From contig CALJGL010000038.1 in the NCBI GenBank assembly GCA_938075155.1, positions 43,671 through 107,670 of the forward strand: DNA of 64,000 nucleotides. Reading direction: 5' to 3'. Made by a program: the position numbers and the translations under genes. Of the stretch, positions 25,788-32,804 are shown piece by piece. The stretch's first letter is position 1. Each line of letters opens with the position of its first letter. The DNA is from UBA12191 sp009937185 (GTDB lineage: Bacteria > Planctomycetota > UBA8108 > UBA1146). The notes beneath the pieces were generated by a model. That model was not told where the DNA came from and did no database searches. It worked only from the letters and a program-made list of their open reading frames with translations.

Positions 25788-26342
25788 ATGTCTTGGATAA
25801 CGGAATTGAATCCTAACGAAGATGATTCAGGAATATTAGAGAGAGTCTATTCTGCAGCGAGCGGCAGGGTGGGGTCGGTAGCACAAATCCTCAAGGTCAT
25901 GTCTTTGCGTCCTGATTTGTTGGAACTATTCATGCGATTCTACGTCAGTTTAATGAAGGAAGGTGCCGGCCTTTCCTGTGCTGAGAAAGAGTGGGTCGCA
26001 GTATTGACGAGCAAGGTCAATGATTGTCATTACTGAATCCACTCTCATTTGGCGGACCTAGAATCCCTTGAAGGGGGAGAGGTTCTCGCTGAAGCGATCC
26101 GGTCGGATTGCGAAGAAGCCCTGAATCATCGCCAACGAGCGATTCAAAAATACGCCATTCGACTCGCCAGCTTGGAGAGAGAAGTTTCAAAAGAAGAAAT
26201 GGACGAACTTCGTAGTGCAGAATTGTCCGAAGTGGAAATTCTCGAACTGATCCATGTCGTCGGCTTTTTCTCTCACATCAATAGAGTTGCGGAAGCTACA
26301 GGAGTGGATTTGGAGACTTGGATGCCCCCAAAGCAGGAATAG
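25788..26342 (+). CDS. AhpD-like peroxidase-related protein with in-frame UGA (probable selenocysteine)
   Basis: One 184-codon frame interrupted only by TGA at 26034-26036. Upstream it ends ...VLTSKVNDCHY; after the TGA the same frame continues IHSHLADLES... to TAG at 26340. The product matches the uncharacterised peroxidase-related/AhpD-like family (carboxymuconolactone decarboxylase fold), whose active site is E-x11-C-x2-C-x3-H. Here E68, C80, U83 and H87 occupy exactly these places, so the UGA stands at the peroxidatic Cys (Cys133 of mycobacterial AhpD). The C-terminal VGFFSHINRVAEATGVDLE is also typical. The downstream half has no SD-supported start of its own. I infer Sec insertion; a nonsense mutation or sequencing error is the alternative. 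It likely reduces peroxides or acts as a thiol oxidoreductase in the cytoplasm. It sits 4 nt after aroC. Confidence 0.85.
26034..26036 (+). other. In-frame UGA, probable selenocysteine codon (residue 83, CHYU motif)
   Basis: The TGA aligns with the second Cys of the CxxC active site in AhpD-like proteins. The flanking frame is open for 82 codons before and 101 after. Confidence 0.82.
26051..26081 (+). promoter_or_regulatory. Candidate SECIS region after the first UGA (weak)
   Basis: Two alternative small hairpins lie at permitted distances. GG-CGGA-CC with flanking AT pairs (26047-26064) puts the loop 17-20 nt after the UGA. TCCCT-TGA-AGGGG (26064-26076), with CTCTC/GAGAG outside it, puts the loop 33-35 nt after. 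Both loops have a G within the first two positions. Neither is as clean as the second gene's hairpin; folding software is needed. Confidence 0.4.
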
Positions 26343-26475
26343 CGCATTTGGGCAGAATCGCTGACATTCATGCCGTCATTATCATGTATACTCAAACTTA
26401 CATAGTTAAATGCTTCCCAGTGCAATAAGGGAGCGAGAATGGTCGTCAGATTCTTGAACTTTGAGAGATATTCTA

Positions 26476-28083
26476 ATGGCAGATCTGAAGTCAGATGACA
26501 TTGATAAACTCCTAAAAAGGATTTCATTACGGCTTCTTCTCAAGGCCGCCGTGGATTCTTTGGAGTTGGCCATTAGCCTAGGTCTGTTCAGTTTGGCCAT
26601 ATTGATCCTCGTTGATCAAATGTTCGGTGAAGTGACATCGAGTTTGATCAAGGTGATCTCTTTTGTCGGGTTATCTCTTCTGGTCATTATTGTGAATGTT
26701 CTCCGAGTGAAAAGTTCTGCTATCAGTGCCGCTGTGACGGTGGAGCGAGAAACGGATATCCCACAAACGATTTCCACTGCGCTCTATGCGCGGCAAGGGG
26801 GCATGAGAGAAGAGGTTTCTCGGGCAGTATTGGAAGATGCTTCTCAGATTACCCAGGGTGTGACTCCTAAGGATGTTATTCCTCTAGGGAAACCAAAGCT
26901 TGGACTCCCGACTCTTGTTTCCGTTTCATTCTTAGTCATCTCTTTGGTTATTCCTCAGATGGATTTATTGGGGAAGGGTGAAGCTTTCGAAAATCAACGC
27001 CAGGAAAGTGCGAGGGTCGTGCGCAAAGAAAAAGCGCTGACACGAAGGCTTGAAAAAATTTCAGACATTTCCAAGAAGCATACTGTTTCCAAAGAAGTGA
27101 AGAAGGCGATTGAGAAAGTGATCCAGGAGCGTCGTGAGAGTATTAAACGTTCCATCAGTGAGCCGGAGAAAAAGCTGAAAGCCGCTGATCTAAGAAAAGA
27201 ACTGAAGATTCAACGGTCTGAGATTGCGAAACAGAGAGCGCAGGCGACCCCGGAGATGAAGGGGATCTACGATAAAATGCGTGAAGACGCTATGGAATCT
27301 CTGGGTCAGAAATCTCCTGAAATGAAACAGTTGAAGAATGCGCTAGAGGAAGGCGATTTAGGCCAAGCCGCTACTGCACTCGACGCCCTATTGAGTAAAT
27401 TTGGAGACCCTTCTATGGATATGAAGGATCTCCAGAAGCAGCTAGAAGACCTTTTGGGAAAGCAGTCCCTGAAGTCGTTGGGCAAAAATTTATCAGACCC
27501 CGATTCTAAAATTGATCCAGAGTCACTGGAGAAACTTTCACGATGGATGAAAGACTTGGCTCTGTTGGATCAAGTTCAGAATCAGATTGAATTTACCGAA
27601 GCGGAACTCGCAGAGCTCGCGAAAGAATGGCCAAAGAGCCCACCACCAGATATTTGTCCTGACTGTCTTGCTGGGAAATGTAATGCCAAATCAGGTGGAA
27701 CATGAAGTGGCGGAAAAAGTGGACGAGGTCTCGTCCATCTCAAATCGCAGAAATCTTCAGCGGCGAGTGGGGCAGGTGAAAAAGGCTTTGGTCAGCCCAC
27801 TGGTAAAGGTATGGGTGGAGGCAACCCAGGAATCGGGGGAGATTCTGGCCAGCTTGTTGATAGTAAGCTGCCGGGTGGAGGCAGTGGGGGGCAAATCGTT
27901 TCTACGATGCTTGTTCGGGGGGAGGCTCCCTCTGGTGAAGCCAAGAAAGAATTTTCTAAAGCTGTAGAGGCGAGTGGAAGACTCTCCGAATCTGAAATCG
28001 AACAGCAGCGCTTACCTTCGGCATTGCAAAAAGTGGCCAAGGATTACTTCGATCGCCTGCAGGGAAATCCCTCTGATAATTGA
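26476..28083 (+). CDS. Membrane-anchored coiled-coil protein with in-frame UGA (candidate novel selenoprotein)
   Basis: A 536-codon frame broken only by TGA at codon 410 (27703-27705). The ATG at 26476 (MADLKSDDIDKLL) has GAGAGA upstream. Three hydrophobic segments (~residues 20-47, 52-75, 148-165) are followed by a long Lys/Glu-rich alpha-helical coiled coil (~175-390). Next come a Cys cluster (CPDCLAGKC), KSGGT, the UGA, and a Gly/Ser-rich stretch (SGGKSGRG ... GKGMGGGNPGIGG). The C-terminal helical end GEAPSGEAKKEF ... LQKVAKDYFDRL resembles the ends of large helical proteins in VWA operons. A perfect hairpin 15-32 nt after the UGA fits a bacterial SECIS. If UGA is a stop, a 409-residue protein results and the C-terminal 125 codons have no good start. 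It heads an operon with the NHL lipoprotein and VWA protein. The function is unknown. Confidence 0.72.
27703..27705 (+). other. In-frame UGA, candidate selenocysteine codon (residue 410)
   Basis: TGA lies in CPDCLAGKC-x7-U-SGG. The reading frame is open for 409 codons before and 125 after, and the Gly/Ser/Lys composition is continuous across it. Confidence 0.7.
27720..27737 (+). promoter_or_regulatory. Strong candidate bacterial SECIS hairpin
   Basis: TGGACGA-GGTC-TCGTCCA: a perfect 7-bp stem with a 4-nt loop whose first two bases are GG. The loop begins 22 nt after the UGA. Bacterial SECIS rules (from E. coli fdhF and surveys) ask for a small apical loop about 16-37 nt downstream with G in its first two positions; the fdhF loop is AGGUCU, so the GGUC core is shared. 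The hairpin lies within coding sequence, as expected for SelB-dependent decoding. Confidence 0.75.
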
Positions 28084-28098
28084 GGAGTATATCGCATC

Positions 28099-29061
28099 AT
28101 GAGGCGTGCTTCGTTCTGTCATACCGGTGGATTTCTCTTCAGCGGGTTGCTGGGATTTCTTCTTTTATCTTCATGTCAGAGCGGAACTTTCAGTTCTGCA
28201 CTTCCTGTTATTCCCAATGTTGAAGTGATTGGTGAGCCGGGCAGGGGTGTCGGAAAGCTGTTCCAGCCCAGAGCTATTGTCACTCGAAACGACGGTGGTT
28301 GTATCATCATCGATCGCAGTGGGCGGGCTCAGGTTTTCGATGACGATCATCAAGTGATAAGGGTATGGACACTTCCTGAATGGTCCTCGGGCCATCCGAT
28401 TGATCTCTGTATGACCGCTGAGGGAACTCTTCTAGTTGCCGATACCCATTACATGAGAGTGATTGAGTTCACTGAGGACGGTGAAGAAATTCGCCGATTT
28501 GGTCGAGAAGCGGGACTGGAGTTGGTGCGTGGAATAGATGTGGGACCTGACGGCACTATTTATGTCGCTTCATACGGAGAGCATGATCGAATTTTTAGGT
28601 TTACTCGTGAAGGAGCGCTCATCGATTTCTGGGGACAGAGGGGTGATGGCTTCGCTGAATTCCTCAGACCGGAGGGTTTGGCTGTGGCTCCTGATGGGAC
28701 ACTGTGGGTGATCGATTGTGGCCACCAGAGATTGTTACGATTTACTCCGGATGGAACCTGGATACAGACGATTGAAAGTGCCGGACTCCCCAGCGGGCAA
28801 TTGAGTACACCATTTGATGTAGATGTTCTGGATGACGGTACACTGTTTGTCGTCGACAGGAGTGGCTGTAGATTGAATCTATTCTCTTCCACAGGGGAAT
28901 CGCTTCATAGTTTTGGAGGCATCGGGCGTCAGCCTGGAAGGCTTCATGAACCACGGGGTGTTGCGGTTACATTGTCGGGCGATCTGCTGAAGATATATAT
29001 TGCTGATACTGGGAATCATCGGATCAGTCACAGTGTATTGGATTGGAAGGAGATGAGATGA
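28099..29061 (+). CDS. NHL-repeat beta-propeller lipoprotein
   Basis: A 320-residue exported protein with a lipoprotein signal peptide (GLLGFLLLSSC26QSG; Cys26 is the lipidated residue). The rest is about six NHL-type blades: RGIDVGPDGTIYVASYG, RPEGLAVAPDGTLWVIDCG, STPFDVDVLDDGTLFVVDRSG, and EPRGVAVTLSGD...IYIADTGNHR. It is expected to be anchored in a membrane and displayed in the periplasm, mediating protein or ligand binding; no catalytic residues are recognisable. It lies 15 nt after the UGA-containing gene and its stop overlaps the next start (ATGA), so it belongs to the VWA operon. GAGGAG lies ~11 nt before the ATG. Confidence 0.85.
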   Translation: MRRASFCHTGGFLFSGLLGFLLLSSCQSGTFSSALPVIPNVEVIGEPGRGVGKLFQPRAIVTRNDGGCIIIDRSGRAQVFDDDHQVIRVWTLPEWSSGHPIDLCMTAEGTLLVADTHYMRVIEFTEDGEEIRRFGREAGLELVRGIDVGPDGTIYVASYGEHDRIFRFTREGALIDFWGQRGDGFAEFLRPEGLAVAPDGTLWVIDCGHQRLLRFTPDGTWIQTIESAGLPSGQLSTPFDVDVLDDGTLFVVDRSGCRLNLFSSTGESLHSFGGIGRQPGRLHEPRGVAVTLSGDLLKIYIADTGNHRISHSVLDWKEMR

Positions 29062-31889
29062 TGTCATTCGGATTTGAGCAACCTCTACTCCTTCTTCTTT
29101 TAATTCCAGTAACGATTTTTGTCGTCTACCTTTGGAAAACTAGCAGAGCTCGAACTCCAGTTGCCGTGAATCAAGCATCTCTCATTTTGCGATTACTCTG
29201 CACGTGGATTTTGATTTTCGGGCTCGCAGGCGTCTCTCAGTACAAGGAAGGTAAAGGCCTTTCAATAGTTGTTCTCAGAGACCTTTCTCAATCAGTTCCA
29301 AGGGTTGAGAGCGATTCTGCTCTGTCTCAAATATCAAATCGTATCGGCGACCTGAAGGCTCCTGATGAAGTGGGTCTCATTTCTTTTGGAAGAGACTCGC
29401 GCTTAGAGCAAGGTATGTCCCTGAATCTCGGTAACGGAAAGGCGACTTCTCTGGATAACAGTTCCACAGATATCGCCTCTGCGCTGAGATATTCAGCGAG
29501 TTTTCTAAATTCGAATTCTGGAGGAGGTCTCAAGCGCATCATTTTGATCAGTGATGGAAATACCACTGAGGGAGATGCGCTGAGAGAGGCTAGGAATCTG
29601 GCTGTTTCCGGGATACCCATCGATGTGTGGCCGATTTCCTATGACAGATTAAATGAAATATTAGTCGAGTCCGTCTCTGCCCCAGAAATGGTCGCACCTG
29701 GACAAGTTTTTGGAGTCGATGCTGTTATTGATTCTTCTTCCAACTCAAAGGCTCAAGTGATTCTAAGGGAATCAGGTACAGTCATTGCTGAAAGAGAAGT
29801 TGATCTTGGTGTTGGAAAGAACAGAGTTTCATTTTCTTTAGATCCTTCCGAAAAAAGTAACAGGAAATTTACAGTTTCGGTCATACCTGCAACGGGCGCT
29901 GATTCGACCTTCGTGAATAATAGCGGCGCAACGTTAGTTCGTATGAGAAAGCCCTCAAGAGTAATCGTCGTTTCAGAGAACCAAGATTCAAGAATCGTCG
30001 ACCATCTGGCAGGATCTAAAATACTTGTAGATCAAATGTCGCCTTCGCAACTCTCAAGCAGTGCTTTTGATTACTCAGAATACTCTGCAGTTGTGCTGGA
30101 TAATGTCTCTTCATTTTTGTTCGAGAAACAGCAGACCCAACTGCTGGAGAGATTAGTGCACGATAACGGTTTGGGTTTACTGATGGTGGGGGGGCCAAAT
30201 TCGTTTGGTCCGGGCGGGTGGGGTGGTACCCCTGTCGAGACCGCCTTGCCCGTCAGTATGGATATTCGTCAGCGAAAAGTTGTTCCCAACGGTGCATTGG
30301 TCGTGATTCTTCACACTTGTGAATTTAAACAAGGAAATCTATGGGCGCGTCAGATCACCAAGAGTTCTCTCCGTGGATTAACTGCGAAGGATCACTTTGG
30401 AGTTTTGATGTATAAAGCTGGGGTCGATGGGTGGGGGATTCCCCTGAGTCCGGTCGCTGATATTCCAAATTTGAACGCTGTAATATCCAGATTGAGCCCC
30501 GAGGATATGCTTCAATTCGAACCCTCGATGTCGATGGCTTTTACTGCGTTGACCGGATCTGAATCACCCTCCGCATTCTCTAAGCATGTCGTGATCATTT
30601 CAGATGGGGATCCGACTCCTCCTAGTAATGAGTTGTTGACGGGGTTCGCCAATAACTCCATCAAGATTTCGACAATTTGTATTCAACCGCATTCTGGTGA
30701 GTTTCCAGAATTGACTCTTAGGAAGATCTCCGATAGTACTGGAGGTCGTTTCTACCGAATGGACGATCCGAGTCAGCTTCCTAGAATCTTCTTTAGGGAA
30801 GCGCTTAGGGTTCGGAAGAACCTGATTCTAGAGAAACGTTTCCAACCCGTCCTGAGGGAATCCTCGGAGATTGTCGGTGGGTTGAATGAGACAGATATCC
30901 CGCCCCTCGATGGCATTGTTCTCACAACATTGAAACCTTTGGCTAAAGCAATACTGGTGAACGATGAGGACGACCCACTTCTCTCGACTCGACGGCACGG
31001 CATTGGAGTGACTGCTGCATTTTCTTCAGATTCCGGAGATCGTTGGTCGGGGGATTGGGTGAGTTGGGAAGGCAATCGAACCTTTTGGTCTCAACTGCTG
31101 CGTTCGATTTCTAAAATAGAAGAAAATAAATATTTACAAGCGACAACTAGAGTCGATGGCCGAGGCGGAGTACTGATCATCGATGCCATCGATGCAGAGG
31201 GTCGCTTTGTGGATGGCCTTCAGTTTGACGGATCTGTATTGAATCCTGAATTGACCTCCAGGGATCTTGAAATTAAACAAGAGGGGCCTGGGAGATATAT
31301 CGGGCACTTTCCAGTGAGGGAGCGTGGGGATTACCTTGTTCGCGTAGAAGCTACGAATAAGGAAGGCGAAGTGGAAGGTCTCTCAAGATATTTCACAGTG
31401 GGTTATCCCGCAGAGTTTCGCTCTTTGAAATCGAATGAAGAATTCCTCGGAAAAATCGCGGATGTCTCGGGGGGTAGAGTGATCGACGATGAGTCCGATT
31501 TATTGGACAAGTCTGGTCCCAATACTAATAGCCAGTCTCTTCTGTGGCCCCAGTTGACAATGTTGGCTCTTTGTCTTTTCTTCTTTGATGCTGCGATTCG
31601 CAGAATTCAGCTGGAACCGTTTTCCCGTTCAAAGAAGCAGAAAGCAAATGCTGCTGAAATGAGCGAAGAGGAGACCGCCACCGTCGCTGCTTCTCCCGGG
31701 AGGCGATTTGGAAGGTCAGCACGGTCTGGGGCGGGAGATCAAATTCCTGATCCCGACAGTTCAGCCAAAAAAACTGGGGAACTTGAAAATGAGGAGAGCA
31801 AGGACCTGAAGGCTCTACTCCGTGTAAGACGTAAGAATCGCCGACAATCCTCCTCAGGGGATTCTGAGAATCCGGACAACCTCGGTTGA
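29058..31889 (+). CDS. Membrane protein with VWA and glutamine-amidotransferase-like domains
   Basis: A 943-residue membrane protein. Two N-terminal TM helices (~residues 8-26 and 42-60) precede a VWA domain with a MIDAS motif D75LS77QS79 and IILISDGNTTEG. A class I GATase-like segment follows (LLMVGGPNSFGPGGWGGTPVE, ~residues 375-400) that lacks an obvious catalytic Cys. A second VWA-like region (~410-590; HVVIISDGDPTPPSNE) has no clear MIDAS. Later come a beta-rich extracytoplasmic part and a third TM (~830-850, LLWPQLTMLALCLFFF), then a basic, low-complexity cytoplasmic tail. Such proteins are common in Planctomycetota near MoxR ATPases and DUF58 proteins, none of which is here. The ATG at 29058 overlaps the previous stop, with AAGGAG upstream. 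The function is unknown; assembly or chaperone-like roles are inferred. Confidence 0.85.
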   Translation: MMSFGFEQPLLLLLLIPVTIFVVYLWKTSRARTPVAVNQASLILRLLCTWILIFGLAGVSQYKEGKGLSIVVLRDLSQSVPRVESDSALSQISNRIGDLKAPDEVGLISFGRDSRLEQGMSLNLGNGKATSLDNSSTDIASALRYSASFLNSNSGGGLKRIILISDGNTTEGDALREARNLAVSGIPIDVWPISYDRLNEILVESVSAPEMVAPGQVFGVDAVIDSSSNSKAQVILRESGTVIAEREVDLGVGKNRVSFSLDPSEKSNRKFTVSVIPATGADSTFVNNSGATLVRMRKPSRVIVVSENQDSRIVDHLAGSKILVDQMSPSQLSSSAFDYSEYSAVVLDNVSSFLFEKQQTQLLERLVHDNGLGLLMVGGPNSFGPGGWGGTPVETALPVSMDIRQRKVVPNGALVVILHTCEFKQGNLWARQITKSSLRGLTAKDHFGVLMYKAGVDGWGIPLSPVADIPNLNAVISRLSPEDMLQFEPSMSMAFTALTGSESPSAFSKHVVIISDGDPTPPSNELLTGFANNSIKISTICIQPHSGEFPELTLRKISDSTGGRFYRMDDPSQLPRIFFREALRVRKNLILEKRFQPVLRESSEIVGGLNETDIPPLDGIVLTTLKPLAKAILVNDEDDPLLSTRRHGIGVTAAFSSDSGDRWSGDWVSWEGNRTFWSQLLRSISKIEENKYLQATTRVDGRGGVLIIDAIDAEGRFVDGLQFDGSVLNPELTSRDLEIKQEGPGRYIGHFPVRERGDYLVRVEATNKEGEVEGLSRYFTVGYPAEFRSLKSNEEFLGKIADVSGGRVIDDESDLLDKSGPNTNSQSLLWPQLTMLALCLFFFDAAIRRIQLEPFSRSKKQKANAAEMSEEETATVAASPGRRFGRSARSGAGDQIPDPDSSAKKTGELENEESKDLKALLRVRRKNRRQSSSGDSENPDNLG

Positions 31890-31922
31890 CGCTGACCGCT
31901 CGAGTGCTCAACATCCATTGTC

Positions 31923-32804
31923 GTGTCGCAGAGTGATCGGAATCGCGTCGCCGGAGGTCAATTGAGTTCCACAGAAGTATCGAATGGGAATCCCGGTGTA
32001 CCCGCTCATGGGCTAAGACAGCCCCTGACAGTGGTCGCAGCGATGCTCAACGAGAAAGAGAATCTCAAGCCTTGGCTAGAGAATCTTGAATGGGCAGACC
32101 AGATCATTCTCGTCGACCACGGAAGTGTCGATGGCTCGTTAGAACAGGCTCGTCTTCAACCCAATTGCCATTGCATCTCGGCCCCTCCCGGCGAAGGTCT
32201 CATCGAAGATATTCGGAGGTTGGGTATTGCCGAAGTTTCAGAGGGCTGGGTTCTGATCATGGATCTCGACGAAAGGGTCTCTGGTGAATTGAAGTCAGAG
32301 ATTGAAGCGGTGGTCGAGTCGGACTCCACAGTCTGCGGATACCGAATACCTTTTCGTCACTATGTCTTCGGGCGGTGGCTCAAGCATGGAGGCTGGGATG
32401 ATCTGCACTTGAGGCTTTTTCGTGCAGGGCAGGGAACCTACGTCCCTGGTCGTATCCACGCTGACGCCGTTGTAGAGGGAGAAGTTGAGAATCTCCAGTC
32501 GAGTATTCTTCACTTTGCCCATCCCACCTTGCACGATTTTGTTATGCGTATGAATCGCTATACCACTCAAAGTGCCCCACTTCTGTCGAGTGGAGAGCCC
32601 GGTGGATTACGCAAGCGGGTGATGCTCCCAGCATCTCGTTGGAGATGGTTGCAAGCGAGCGCATCTTTCTTTTGGACTCGATACATCACTCATCGCGGCT
32701 TTCGTGATGGAATGGCCGGGTTTGTCATCGCTGTCATGCTTTCTGCCTACTTGTTTGTAGAGCAGTCAAAGGCTTGGGAGTATTCATTGGAGACTCAGTC
32801 ATGA
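31923..32804 (+). CDS. Glycosyltransferase family 2 protein
   Basis: A 293-residue GT-A fold glycosyltransferase. Signatures: VVAAMLNEKENL (start of the fold at ~residue 36), ILVDHGSVDGSLE (donor-binding, usually DSGSxDGT), and the metal-binding DLDERV at ~residue 116. The late segment HGGWDDLHLRLFRAGQGTY resembles WaaE/KdtX-like LPS core glucosyltransferases. The last ~40 residues contain a hydrophobic segment (GMAGFVIAVMLSAYLFVEQ), suggesting membrane association. The GTG start at 31923 has no clear SD; a TTG at 31962 with GGAGGT is possible. The stop overlaps the ABC exporter start (ATGA). Acceptor and donor are unknown. Confidence 0.88.
   Translation: MSQSDRNRVAGGQLSSTEVSNGNPGVPAHGLRQPLTVVAAMLNEKENLKPWLENLEWADQIILVDHGSVDGSLEQARLQPNCHCISAPPGEGLIEDIRRLGIAEVSEGWVLIMDLDERVSGELKSEIEAVVESDSTVCGYRIPFRHYVFGRWLKHGGWDDLHLRLFRAGQGTYVPGRIHADAVVEGEVENLQSSILHFAHPTLHDFVMRMNRYTTQSAPLLSSGEPGGLRKRVMLPASRWRWLQASASFFWTRYITHRGFRDGMAGFVIAVMLSAYLFVEQSKAWEYSLETQS

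Noticed and set aside
26049..26342. The downstream half of the AhpD-like gene as an independent CDS starting at TTG 26049.
   Set aside because: No SD, and it would lack the C-x2-C active site; the codons between the UGA and the TTG are the conserved I-H-S-H of the same domain.
26343..26475. Possible promoter (CTGACA ... TATACT) before the membrane UGA gene.
   Set aside because: Spacing is 20 nt, too long for a convincing sigma-70-type promoter.
27587..27967. Overlapping +1-frame ORF spanning the second UGA, as evidence for a frameshift rather than Sec.
   Set aside because: Its product is not Gly/Ser-rich and does not join the coiled-coil part to the C-terminal helix; the original frame resumes immediately after the TGA.
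27811..28083. The C-terminal part of the UGA gene as a separate small gene starting at ATG 27811.
   Set aside because: No well-spaced SD, a low-complexity Gly start, and coding-like sequence in the same frame reaching back to the UGA.
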